Assembly: GCA_025738555.1 (NCBI GenBank)
Contig: JAOVFP010000011.1
Coordinates: 1,116,001 to 1,180,000, forward strand
DNA: 64,000 bases
Direction: 5' to 3'
Source: Cyathus striatus
Taxonomy: Eukaryota > Basidiomycota > Agaricomycetes > Agaricales > Nidulariaceae
Each line of letters starts with the position of its first letter. Position 1 is the first letter of the stretch. Below, in pieces: positions 12,235 through 23,823 of the stretch. The translations under genes were made by a program, and so were the position numbers. The notes beneath the pieces were generated by a model, which was given only the letters and a program-made list of their open reading frames with translations, was not told where the DNA came from and ran no database searches.

Positions 12235-15200
12235 TCAGGGGATGGGGACCAGAATCTGGACCATTTCACATATGGCACATGGCTTGCCATGTTGGCATAG
12301 GCATTCCAGCCTACAATTGTCAATATCAAGGAAAAATTCCCTCCTCAATGGTGAGTTAGAGAAGTGGGCATCTAGGCAGTTCAGCCCGAATGGGTAGGCA
12401 TGGTCAATCCATGCTATGGGTATGCCATTTGTAATCAGTGTTGAGATGACATTGGATATACCAATGTTATGAGTGGAGATGGCAGGGCAATCAAACTGTC
12501 TACTCATGAAGTCAGGTCCCTGCTGTGGTGAGAACGGGGAATTGGGGTGGGAAGTGTTCCACACTCCAATTTATTCCTGATATTGATTGGGTTAAGCCAG
12601 CAGGGAAGCAAACTTGTGGAGGAAAGTGACTCTTGCTTTCCATGCAGTTGGCCTGATAGCCCTCCCTGGCAAGTATCCAAAGATGCTATGGCAGCATACT
12701 TGGAACACACAATTTACAGCTATCCCTATGGATGGGTTGGAGCTGCCAGGGTGGCCATGGTGCAAGATGTACTGATGGTGGAGGTCTACCATCAGTTGAT
12801 GTTCAGGAGGGGGCATCAACATCCCTGCTCTGCCAGTTGCTGAAGAAGAGACCCTCCTCATGAAGGATGTTTGGGGCCTCTCAATTTTGGGGAGGCTGGG
12901 GTTATAGGATATATTGAGGGGAGCAATTCCCTCTGTAAATCATGGATCTCATAAAACATAGTGCATAGTGCAGTCCCTGTGCTATGGGAGGAACCATCTT
13001 GCCATAGTTCTGAACATGCTGAGTAGCTCATGGGCCTCAAAGTGTATATCCTGGTCATATTGCAGGCCACTGATCATGTCTGCCAGGATATCCACTTGAA
13101 GTGGGTTCATAGAGAAACCTCTCAGTGCAACATTATACAATACCAACCACAGTTGGTATGCCTGAGGGCCTCTGAGCTCAATGTGAGGAGAACTTGTCAC
13201 TTAGCCACATGTTTCAACTGACTATCAGAGAGTCAGTTGATAGTCAGTTGAGACTCTCTGAGAGTAGATTGAGAGTCAGGTGAGAGTAGATTGAGATTTT
13301 TAGCCTGAAATGACAGTCAGATGAGAGTTAGGTGAGAGTCAGGTGAGAGTTAGATGATAAATTTTCACAAAACTGAAAACTCTCTCACTCAGGTCTCAAT
13401 AGTAATCTGAGACTAGATTGATAGGACTCTCATTAGACTATCAGTGATAGTTGTTTGTTGAATAAGCAAGTTGTCAATACGTTATTGGTGATCAATGTGA
13501 CAAGAGAAAAGTGTGACATGTTGGAAAATGTTGGAAAAGCATGACATGTATGACATGTTGGAAATAGCGTGACATGCTGGAAAATGTTGGAAAAAGTGTG
13601 ACATGTGTGACATGTTGGAAAATGTTGGGAAAAGCGTGACATGTGTGACATATTGGAAAAAGCTGGAAAAAGCGTAACATGTGTGACATGCTGGAAAATG
13701 TTGGAAAAAGCATGACATGTTGAAAAAGTGTGACATGTGTGACATGCTGGAAAATGTTGGAAAAAGTATGACATGCTGGAAAACTAAGCCATATCTAGAC
13801 TCTATTGTCACACATGTGTGTGAAAGTGTGACATGCTGGAAAACTAAGCCATATCTAGACTCTATTGTCACACATGTGTGTGAAAGTGTGACATGTTGGA
13901 AAATGTTGGAAAAAGCGTGACACGTGTGACAAGCGTGGGAAAAGTGTGACATGTTGGAAAAAGTGTGGCAAGTGTGATGGCTATGATATGTGACAGTTTT
14001 CCAACATGTCACATTTTTCCCACGCTTGTCACACATGTCACGCTTTTTCCAACATTTTCCAACATGTCACACATATCACGCTTTTCCCAACATTTTCCAG
14101 CATGTCACACTTTTTCAACATTTTCCAACATGTCACACATGGAGTTAGGTGAGAGTCAGGTAAGAGCCAGGTTAGAATCCAAGCTAAGCCCAATACTAAT
14201 TTCAGGTCTCAACTGACTCTAATGAGACTCAGTTGAGAGTCAAATGACAGTCAGATGAGAGTCTAACCTGACTTCTGAGACTTAGTTGAGAGTCAGATGA
14301 GAGTCAGGTGAGACTATCAATACTTATATGAGAGTCAGTTGATAGTCAGTTGATAGTCAGTTGAGACATGTGTGGGAGTGACACATACAGAATGTGAGAT
14401 GCTTTCTTGGCCATTTGTCCCATGAAGGCACAGTTTGACCTTCATGACACATATATTGATGGGCTGATCATTCCTGAGAACCAGTTATCTCATTCAACCC
14501 ATTCCCTCCTTGGTTCCACAACTCCTAGGATGTCAGGTATATGCCCTTGGATTGTCTTTTCTCTCAACTCCCACTTCACCTTCTTGTTCTCAAATTGTTG
14601 CTTGACAACCTCATATCTCCTTGTTCATGGACCTTTTGTTGTTCTGATAGTCTGTTGAGGTCAGAAGACATGGGGGGGTTGTCAGATTCCGATTTATCAT
14701 CCTGCAGGGTCAGATCAATGTTGTAGAAGGGGGCTGGATCCTTTCTCTTCAGTTTGGGGGGCTTAATTGGCCCTGGCACTACAATGCAGGTTCCATGTGA
14801 CCTGCTTTGTTGCGTCAGAGGGCCAGGACTTGGTCCTTCACCATGTCTGGATATTGGCACCATGTTGGAAGTGGTAGATCCACTTCCTGATGCCTGGGAT
14901 GGTATCCTTTGGTTTTGTCACACTGGGAGGTTCTTTGTCATTTGTTGCCTGGGGGATGGAGGTCAGGGTGATTCGTTCCTGTAGTTGAGTCACCTTGTGT
15001 CCAGTAGCCCTATCCTATCTTCTGGATCATACCTCATAGGGGGTGGTGGTTATCCCTTTCATGTCTCCCTTCACAGCTTCCAGGTATTTTGGATCTGAGG
15101 TGCTTCACCTCATTCTCCAAGTCATCATTTCGCTCTTCTATATTGGACACCCATTCTTCCAACTTAGAATTGCATTGGCAGAGCCAGTCTACTTCTTCAT

Positions 15201-15690
15201 TCAGCTCATTGATTTGATAGAGTGGGGTCATTACTGTAAATCATACCCTGTCTGTCATATTATTGTCATCCTCAAGGGTTGTGCCCTCTCAGTCAGTTGC
15301 ATGTTTTTTCCTTTGTCCTTTTTCTTCCCTTGCTGTTGTGGTTGCTCTGTGTTGGCAGCAGGTTCTGGTTGGGCTTGGGATTCATCAACTTCCATAGCCT
15401 CCTGTGGCATTGGTGCACCATAGAGTGCCCTTGGTTGTGTGGCTTGTGAGGCCCATCCCAGGCCCCACATACCATGCAGTGTCAGTTGTGGGTTGTAGAG
15501 GCCATTGCATGGTGGTGGATATCCACCACTGTACATTGCTGGCATGTTTGAGTATGGTATGTATGGGGTTCTTGAATTGATCATATTCATCAAGGGGAGA
15601 TGGGGTGGTGGTTGGATTCACCCACACTAGGGGAGCCTGGGGAGGGGGAGTATATTCCTGATGAGAGTTTGACATTGCAGTGTGTAGTGG
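12235..15690 (-). pseudogene. decayed gag-like or accessory ORF of the chromovirus, split by element C
   Basis: The minus-strand reading starts at about 15687 (MSNSHQEYTPPPQAPLVWVN). It passes a Pro/Gln/Lys-rich part (about 15290-15590), a heptad-rich coiled-coil segment (15100-15231, LNEEVDWLCQ...IEERNDDLENEV) and a part resuming beyond element C (13188-14390). Across the element the frame is continuous once one copy of its 8-bp target duplication is removed (QMAKKAS-HIELRGPQAYQL). Further pieces continue to about 12235 (DCPAISTHNIGISNVI, ITNGIPIAWIDHAYPFG). Several frameshifts and stops are present. Length and composition resemble a retroelement gag, but it lies downstream of the integrase and chromodomain, where a gag is not expected. 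It may belong to an adjoining element or be an extra 3' ORF. I recognise no zinc knuckle. Confidence 0.5.
13188..14390. mobile_element. element C: non-autonomous hAT-like element with TGTGACATGTTGG arrays
   Basis: The flanks are exactly AATGTGAG on both sides (13180-13187 and 14391-14398). The ends are GAGAACTTGTCACTTAGCC and, reversed, CTGTATGTGTCACTCCCAC. The subterminal zones are tandem GAGAGTCAGGT / TCAGTTGATAG words (13205-13440, 14140-14365). The core is a minisatellite built on TGTGACATGTTGGAAAATG, in one orientation at 13500-13970 and in the other at 13990-14140. The element can therefore form a giant hairpin. Long open frames at 13433-14036 (minus) and 13965-14216 (plus) are the satellite translated. 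Confidence 0.88.
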
Positions 15691-16266
15691 GGGTGTGGGA
15701 TATGAGAGAGGGGAAGGTTTCAGGGTGTATTAAAGGGGGAAAGGGAGTAGGGGGGAAAAATTGGATGCACATGTGTTTGTGGGTGCATATGTGGCTTTGT
15801 TTGGCAAGGGCTTTAGATGCATCATCATGCCAGTAGACAAGTCCACTAGTCACATTGTTACCAGCCTCTTGGCCAGCTGGGTGTGACAATGAACACCCTG
15901 CAATTCAAGGTAATGGTTGAGTGCTGCAAGGTCCTTGCACTCACAGTGGGGTTCCCAGGTAGTATCACCTAGGGATCACTGTACCTTGTATTCAAGGGAT
16001 TTGGAGTCCCTCCATCAGTGGCCGAGGATTTCCTTGATGAGCCATTTGGTAGAAGGGTTAGAGCTGAAGTCATACAGTTCCTGCTTCAAGCTGTTGGGAA
16101 ACAACATATCATTCAATGTGATGTATAGCCTCAATAGCTTGACATGGAATGATGGGTGGATGTGCCACACCATGAGGGCAGGTGGCAGTTCCAATGTATA
16201 CATTGAAGTGGCAGGGCTAGTCTTGATGACTCTATAGGGGCTGATGTATTTGGGGTGAAGTTTGTG

Positions 16267-18659
16267 CTGTCATGGGTGAAACTTGATTAGTCATAAACAC
16301 ACACATATGGTTATATAGCCCGATGTCCAGAATCCACATTATCCAGATCTTTCCAAATACACTACCAAATAATTCTCATGAGGCACTACTTCTCTAGAAA
16401 CAAACATATGGAAACACAAGCCAATACCCCACTTCTTGGTGACCAATAATCAATACTGTTAAAAATAGGTCACTATTGTTCCTCACACCCATTGTTCAGA
16501 ACAATGCCTATGCATTCACTTACCAAGGACATGCCATTTTTTCTAATAATAGGACTCTATTGTTCTTTTGCACCCATTGTGCAGTACAATGTCCTCCTAT
16601 TCACCCATTGTCTTCATGTCCATTGTTTGTTGGGATCTATAAATAGAATTCCATTGTTCATCACCAGAACAATGTAATGCTATTTCTGTTACCATTGTTC
16701 AAGACCTGACTCATCTCCTCAAACACCATTGTTCTGCACAGCCTCTACCTTAAGACAATGGATCTACCATTACCAAATTTGAAGGACAATGCAGGATTGG
16801 CTTTTGATAGGATTAGTCAGCAGTAGGAGGAAAAGAGCATAAAAGGAGAGAGGAATTGAGCCTTAGACAGTAGTTTTATCCATTACCAAATAGCCTGCCA
16901 CTAGCTAGGATCTTACCTGTTCATCCCCAGTAGTTATTCTTACACATTAGATACAGAATCTATTGTGCTTTTCTTCAGTTCTATTAGTAATGTAAACGAC
17001 ACAGCTCAACTCACTGTATAAATATATTCACACTAATCTCAACATAACTCAACTCAACTCAATGTAACACAGCTCAACTCAATGTATCAAATCTCGATGT
17101 CACTTTTATCATATCTATTCAGTAGCAGCACATACTAGTTTATGTGCTGCAGCCACCAAGCTACAGTCAGAAACAACCAAGGCTCTCAACTTTGTTTTGA
17201 CCTTCACCACAGCACCAATCTTTATATTGATACACTAGTAAATGTAAATGACGTACCCTATTTTATTTTCTTTACATCTCGATTTCGAGATGCCAGTACT
17301 GAGTGCGTCGAGAATGGAAACAGCGGGGAGGGGCTGAGTTCCCGCGCCGCCTCCCATAAGTTACTAAGGGATTTAAACAAATAAACTATTAAAACATATA
17401 AAACTCCGCATTAGTACTGGTTTTAAAACAATTTAAACAAATACATACCACTTTCTTTCAAAAATACCGAAGTCATTTAGCACTTACTAGCACCAGATAG
17501 ATCCCATATTCATTATGACGAGCCCTCAGAATAATAGAACAACCAGGAATGCGCACAGTGTTGAGACAGAACCCAGACCCTAGAACGAGTCCAGAACATG
17601 AGAACTCGAGCAAAGCTATGCAGACAATGCATTAGCTAAGCACGGAATGACGCCGATAGACCATGCGCAACCCATGCGCAGATCACGAAGAAGAGAAAGA
17701 TAGTGGGGCAAGTACGCGACGCAGCGATGGCGTTTTGTTGCAATACTAACGCGCCACGCACACTTGATGATATAAGCAACGCCCGAAATAGAAACAGATC
17801 GACGCGCTGCCCGTACGGGCGCCCATTGCGACATAGACACGCGTGCGCGCGCGCATGCAATTGGCTGCAGCAATGGCTGGGCTAGAGCCACGGAGAAACC
17901 TAGGAATAAAATTAGTAATTAGTATAGACCCAATTCGTAGCTAGATATGTCCGTAAATGTATATAGATGAGCGATGGGGGAATGAAACGGCAGGAACTGC
18001 CAGGCATTCTTCCCTCCCGCAGATAGGGTGTGTAAAGACGAATCAGACGAGAATCAGAATTAGTTACGAGACGTTTAGATACCGAGAACTACGTACCGAG
18101 TTTGCTGAATTGAATCTGAACATTTTGACTTTGAAACACTTTGACGCGTGAACGAGAATAGCCCGAGTTTAACTTGTTCTATTTTTAATCTGATCTAAAT
18201 TTGGACTTGAATATTATTGCACCCCTCGAACTTACTGAATCTACACCTCGGGATATTAAGTTTATGATTGTATTTGGAATTGCTATTCTAAGTATTAAAT
18301 AAACTAACTACTTTCGTCGCGAGACTCAACAATATACAGCCTTCATTGTACATACAAGCTTTCCTAGTGTTTCTAGCAGTTGTTATTACCCTATACAGCT
18401 TTAGCCATATACTCTAGAAACTCCCACAGTTCATCTCTTATTTACAGCCTTCGCTGTACCATACCAGTCATGGGCCAAGCTCTAAGCAAACCTAGCAAAG
18501 CCCCACAGTTCATCACCCATTTACAGTCTTTACTGTACATCCCATATCATAGGAGTTTGCAGGAATATATACAATCAGTATCCCTTGACCCCCAGGTGCT
18601 AGGTATGAATAAAGTCACTTCCTGCCGAACACCTAAGGTATCTATTACCTTGAACAACA
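16267..18659 (+). mobile_element. LTR-like element copy 1 (1.28 kb plus a younger insertion)
   Basis: It starts CTGTCATGGGTGAAACTTG and ends CTTGAACAACA, flanked by GTG on both sides (16264-16266, 18660-18662). Removing it with one GTG restores the integrase frame (GRA-HKL). Copies are at 50701-53119 and, more diverged, 38190-39453. It has a TATA-like box (GCATAAAAGGAGAGAGG, about 16838), many ATTGTTC/GAACAAT words (16460-16790) and small hairpins of TACAGC-GCTGTA type. This looks like an LTR with promoter, but a 3-bp target duplication is shorter than the 4-6 bp usual for LTR elements. The insertion at 17228-18331 is described separately. Confidence 0.75.
17228..18331. mobile_element. CpG-rich insertion (probable solo LTR) nested in LTR-like copy 1
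   Basis: Comparison with copy 2 at 51570-51590 gives the empty site: copy 2 reads straight through CTTTATATACAGCC. In copy 1 the same site is split by 1104 bp that start TGATACACTAG and end CGAGACTCAACA, with ATAT on both sides (17224-17227, 18332-18335). TG...CA ends and a 4-bp duplication fit an LTR retrotransposon relic. It is full of CpG (for example ACGCGTGCGCGCGCGCATGC near 17838) while its surroundings are nearly free of it, so it should be much younger. Open frames inside (17616-17891 minus, 17703-17885 plus) are not recognised. Confidence 0.8.
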
Positions 18660-19278
18660 GTGTGCCCTTCCCTTGGGGAGGTTTAAGTTTTGGTGGAAAG
18701 GTATACTAGGGGTCCTTCCAGGATGCAGGGCTCATTGCTGTGTTTCTTTTTGGCATATTCTGTCTGGAACATGCAATGTGTAATAATGGCATCATGGGCT
18801 TCAGCCAGGTTGGCCAATGCCTGTTTGGCATATGCATATACCCCCCAGTGAGCAACTCCATTGCTCTGTATTTCTTTGAGTACTGATGGGAGATATCCCC
18901 TATTAAGTTTGAATGGCACATATCCCATAGTGCTGGATACACTAGCATTGATAGCAAATTTGGCTAGGTTGATCTTTTCAATCCAGTCCTTCCAGTCCAG
19001 GTGGACCATAGTGTGGAAGATCTGTCCAGCACTATGATTCATGTGTTCTGTTCACCCATCAGTCTGGGGGTGGAATAATATCAACATGAGGAGCTTAGCT
19101 CCCAACAGGTGATGTAATTCCTTCCACCATTGGGATGTAAATTTTGGGTCTTGGTCACTGACTATAGAGCTGGAGAGGCCATGTAGGCATACAACCTCCC
19201 TGCAGTATATCCATGATAGGTCTGTTGCCATCATGGTAGTGTGTACCAGAATGAGGTGCACCATACTTGTCATGCAGC

Positions 19279-20674
19279 GAGCACTTTATGCTCACCCCCT
19301 GTTACACGTGGAATCCATGTGAATTCCACCTGTTCATGTGTACTACACTCCACCTCAAATGTATTCAAATCAGCAAATTTCCATTCAAATTTGCAAATTT
19401 TGTACACATGAAGTACACATGTAGTGCACATGTAGGGGTGAAATATCAAAATTCCACATGGAATTGCAAAGTGAAGTTCACAAGGAATACACATGAACTA
19501 GTTACACTTGTACACTACACATTGTAGTTACTTATAATACACTTACTCACCACTACCACAACAAAAATGAATGTTTTAGCATAATGATACAAAGAATTGT
19601 TACAATGTCACACTTGTAGTTATGGCACTTTTCCTACTGTCATCACATTGTCACACTTGTCTCACCATGTCACAGTTGTCACACACTGTGACAGGGGACA
19701 AATGTGATAGCTACAATAAGTGTGACAAGTGTGACAACTGCAACATGGTGGGATGACTGTGACATGACAGGATATGTGTGACACTGTGCATTACATGTGA
19801 CAAATGTGTATTGAGTGTGACGAGTATGTGTTAAGTGTGACAAGTGTGTGACAAGTGTGATATTATATGTTGAGTGTGTCAAGTGTGACACTGTGTGTCA
19901 AGTGTGTCAAGTGTGACATCATGCATCGAGTGTGACACCATGTGTCGAGTGTGACACCGTGTGTCGAGTGTGACACCATGCATCGAGTGTGACACCATGC
20001 ATCAAGTGTGACACTACATCAAGCATGACACCGTGCATCAAGTGTGACACCATGCATTGAGTGTGACACTATGCATCAAGTGTGACATAGTGGGATGACT
20101 GTAACATAAGGGACAAGTGTGACAACATGTGACACTGATACTGTGGGACAAGTGTAACAACTGCAATAATTTCAAGAATGGCAGGAAATGATATACACGG
20201 AGGGTGGGAACAGAGGGGAATGACACATATGAAGGGTGAGAATAGCAAGAAACAATATGCATGGAGGGCAGGAACAGGGAGGAACAACACATATGGAGAG
20301 TGGGAATAGCAAGGAATGACATGCATGGAGGGTGGGAACAGGGGGGAACAATGTGCATGGAGAGTGGGAAAGATGGGAAACAACAAGCATGGAGGGTAGG
20401 TATGGCAGGACAACAACAAGCACTCCATGTGTAATCCACATAGAATCCACTTAGAAAAGTACACATGAAGTACATCTTAAGTACACCTTTCAACTGTTAT
20501 TTTCATCAAGTTATAAGAAAGGTGGAATCCATGTGTACTCCACATGGTTCCATGTGAATTTCACATAGAATATGTGTACTTTTTTCCAGATATGTGGATT
20601 CCATGTGAACTTCACATGGAAATGTGTACTACACGTGGAGTACATGTGTATAGGTGGGTGTGCGGAAAGTACTG
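19279..20674. mobile_element. element E: non-autonomous hAT-like element with TGTGAC satellite
   Basis: The flanks are CATGCAGC on both sides (19271-19278 and 20675-20682). The ends are GAGCACTTTATGCTCACCC and, reversed, CAGTACTTTCCGCACACCC. The subterminal zones carry TCCATGTGAATTCCAC words. The core is a TGTGACA-type satellite (19610-20160, units such as AAGTGTGACACCATGCATCG) followed by a GGAGGGTGGGAACAG minisatellite (20170-20415). Excising the element with one duplication copy rejoins the integrase frame exactly (VCCM-TSMVHL), which proves it is an insertion. Long minus-strand frames at 20038-20493 are satellite shadows. Confidence 0.92.
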
Positions 20675-20989
20675 CATGCAGCAGACAATGACCCAGAGGT
20701 AGTTGCTACCTTTGGATTCCAGGAAAGGGCCAACAAAGTCCATGCCAATGGGTGTGAATGTATCATCAGTTATGGTTGGGGGTGTGGTTGCCAGGGCTTT
20801 ATGGAAGAGGATGTCCATGAGCATGATTGCTTCATTAGGGTGCCTTGTGAGTGGGTGGGTGTCACCATGGATTCCATCTCACCCACATCCTACATTTCCT
20901 GGGCTTCCATGTCTCTTATCTCTTGTCATTCCTATAGGCATTTGGAATGCCTTGTTTCCATTGCTCATAGAGCATGTAGTTCAACAATG

Positions 20990-21140
20990 TGGTCCCACAG
21001 TTCATGGTACTGCATGTGTATGCACAGGTCAAGCAGCCATTGCTCAAATGTGTGGTATAATGCTTTGATTCCCAAGAAGCATGTTATTACTTTATTTTCA
21101 CTTCTTGGGGCATAGCACCCTTCTGGTAGCTTTAGCATAA
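20990..21140. other. right edge of the chromovirus remnant
   Basis: Minus-strand reading gives protein-like pieces (HELWDHIVELHALWAME, about 21010-20960) that may be the region before the integrase, but no motif is firm. Confidence 0.35.
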
Positions 21141-22020
21141 GTGTCAGCCAATTTGGATCATAAAAAGCCCAGGTTTTATGAAAAAGTGATCACAAAATCC
21201 CTGACTTCCATGATCACTTCTAAAATCTAATGGTATTCACTATTATTAATGAATGTATGAGTGATCAAAGGTGATCATTGGATGTTATAATAGTGCATGA
21301 TTGATATTAAAGGGCATATTGACTACTAATGAATACTAATGAATGTGAAAGTAATCATAAGTGATCATGGTATGTTATTACTAGTGTATTATTGTGTATA
21401 ATGACTACTAGCTTATACTAATGAACATGAAAGTGATCATAAGTGATCATGGTATGTTATATTAGTGTATTATTGTGTGTTATGACTACTAGTTAATACT
21501 AATAATTGTTAAAGTGATCATAAGTGATCATGGTATGTTATAATGGTATATTATAGTGTATAATGACTACTGGTAAATACTAATCAATATGGAGGTGATC
21601 ATGCATATTTCTCACACCTGTCATGATCATCATATTTGTCACACATTTTTCAACCAGTCACATTCATCACATTTGTCACAGTGTTCCAGTGTGTCACACA
21701 TTTCCCACTTGTCATGACAATCACACATATTCCTGCACCTCACACATTTCTCACATGTCATGCTTGTCACGCATATTCCTGTGCCTCACATATTTCCTGC
21801 ACTCTACATATGTCACACAGTTCGCACACGTCACAATTGTTACACATATTCCTGCACATCATATTTGTCACGCTTTTCTTCATGTGTGTCATGCACATCA
21901 CATGTGTCACATACTTATATTTGTCACACTTTGCACAACTATCATGTATTTGATGGGTGTTACTCATCATGCTCTTTGCATATTTTACATTTGTCACAAT
22001 TTTCACAGCTCAGTGATGTA
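21141..22020 (-). repeat. TGATCA array plus TGTCACA array (partial relative of element F)
   Basis: It starts GTGTCAGCCAATTTGG, the same end as element F reversed. Next are about five copies of an 80-85 bp unit containing AAGTGATCATAAGTGATCATGG (21180-21600). A TGTCACA satellite follows (21610-22010, CATATTCCTGCACATCACATTTG). The order mirrors element F at 26559-28051 in the opposite orientation. I could not find the other end or a target duplication. Confidence 0.65.
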
Positions 22021-23820
22021 ATTTGGCCTTTGACATTAACAACATATCTAAATTTGAAAACTATGTTAAGTGGAGGATACTCAGCATATCACCTGTCATG
22101 GTCTACTAGCCCATTATGGTTTTCATGTGTATCATATTTTTGATGTATATCACATGTCAAGTTTGTCATGTTCTCAATTTGTATTTCATTTGTCACATTC
22201 TGACATATTTTAAATGCTCACTCACTTATCACATATTTCACATGCAACACAAGATTTTGTGGACCTATTATGACATGTAGAATATTCCAAGTTTTACTTA
22301 ATTTTGTTTCTGATATTTGCTCACACATGTGGAGCCTGAAGCCCAGTCAAAAGTCCATCAAAGGACTAGCTATTGCTAGATAGGCATAGAAAAAGGAGAA
22401 TACTTAGATTTTTTTCTAATGTGCTCAAAGCTCATCTAGGCTAGTATAATACCTAGAAAATGTTAGATTTCTCTATATGCAATATCTAGTGACATATAGT
22501 GACATATAGGTGCACCATAATCTCATCTATGTATTTATAGTTGTATTATTGAGGCTATTACTTATTGAATATACTTTGATGAGGGATATTTAAACTAATA
22601 AAAAATGTATGTATTATGTATGTAGCTAGAGATACAAATTAGATTTACCTATGGACTAAATCACTACTACTACAGTGCTACTACTATATACCACACAAAT
22701 ACACTAATGCCAGTAATACTATCCACTATGTGGTTAGCTGCTTAGCATTGGTGACAAAGCATATACCTAGAGCCAATGTATTACATACCAGCTGCACCTA
22801 AAATCAAACACACACACCCACTCCCACTGAAAGTGATGTTCCTGCATCTGCTCATTTGATTCCTTCCAATGACAATATGATGACCACAATACTGAAAAAA
22901 CATCTGAGTCAGTATAGAAGGCATGATTTATGGAAAAGAATGTGGTACTTACAAGTGTTTATTCCTCCTGGCATCAAAAAATTCAGATTCTGCTGTATAT
23001 GAGAAACAATAAATCTGAAAGAGAAAGGGAGGACTTAACAGAAATGTGCAAAGTTGCATGCAGTGTTGGTGGGAGAGAAAGAAAGAAATTCATCATTCTG
23101 CAAGAAGTGCTATGGTTATATTAGAGAAATGATGAACTTACATTTACCAAAGTCTTTCGCATCATTGATGGACCTGATTTTAGTTTGGTTATGAGTCAAG
23201 AATTTGAGTGTGTGTAATACCAAGAATTCATTTTAATTCTTGACTATATGTTCCTAAATGACAATAGATAGTGTATAGAGCCTAGATCTCACTATGTATC
23301 ATTAGATACCAGTAGATGGACTTTTCACTGGGCCTGAAGGCACAGTAGAAAGGAGCATTATGATGTACTGAACACTTAACACTCAGGGAGAGAAGCTGGT
23401 CACATATGTCTGGTTACCTGTATATCTATACCATTGTTGAAGTTGTTACAGAACAAAAGTATCCAAAATTACACAGTAAATGATTAAAGGAAAGGAAACA
23501 AATTTGTTCTTGTTAAATTGAAGGTTATGACATGGGATGTGACAATTAGTAAATTATGGAAGTGTAACAGTAATAAGCAACTAGAATGAAATATGTAGAG
23601 TGTGTATGTAAGTCCATTGTCATTTTACAATTAAGACTAGAGATGTGATATAATGGCATTGAACATTTTCATATTGAGCAATTTGGTGATAGACCTACAC
23701 ATGGACAAAAGATGTGAAAGAATGGTGAAATATGTGATTCTACATCACATCAAACTTACACATCTCAGTTATTAGATGATCATGATTCTTGTGTAACCAG
23801 GATGGATGAAAGGCGACATA
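22020..23820. other. CpG-poor sequence without recognised genes
   Basis: 21950-22065 matches 25050-25135 and part of 26130-26200 in reverse orientation, so this is old repeat DNA. Nothing in 22090-23820 could be assigned. Confidence 0.4.
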
Positions 23821-23823
23821 TTA

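Larger units (their letters stand above)
15830..20990 (-). pseudogene. Ty3/gypsy chromovirus integrase with chromodomain (nested insertions)
   Basis: In minus-strand order: the start of the integrase core with its first Asp (GMDFVGPFLESKGSNYLWV, about 20750-20690), then element E, then TSMVHLILV and the second Asp region (VSDQDPKFTSQWWKEL, about 19170-19120). Next come FHPQTDG (about 19060), NLAKFAINASVSSTMGYVPF (about 18980-18930) and LVYLSTKT (about 18690). After the LTR-like element at 16267-18659 the frame resumes with HKLHPKYISPYRVIKTSPAT and LPPALMVWHIHPSFHVKLLR (about 16250-16120). A chromodomain follows (LGDTTWEPHCECKDLAALNH, about 15980-15920), so the element belonged to the chromovirus group, which targets heterochromatin. 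Stops and frameshifts show it is dead. I did not find a reverse transcriptase or RNase H domain to the right; the element appears truncated near 21 kb. Confidence 0.85.

Noticed and set aside
13433..14036. Open frame of 184 aa with repeated CHTCH motifs resembling zinc fingers
   Set aside because: The pattern is the minisatellite of element C in translation; spacing does not fit zinc fingers and the frame shifts freely.
16268..18665. A 5-bp target duplication TGTGC for LTR-like copy 1
   Set aside because: It would put the element end at AACAACAG and break the integrase frame, while the 3-bp GTG keeps it and agrees with the other two copies.
20038..20493. Hydrophobic 151-aa and 131-aa frames
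   Set aside because: Overlapping frames over the GGAGGGTGGGAACAG minisatellite; repeat shadows.
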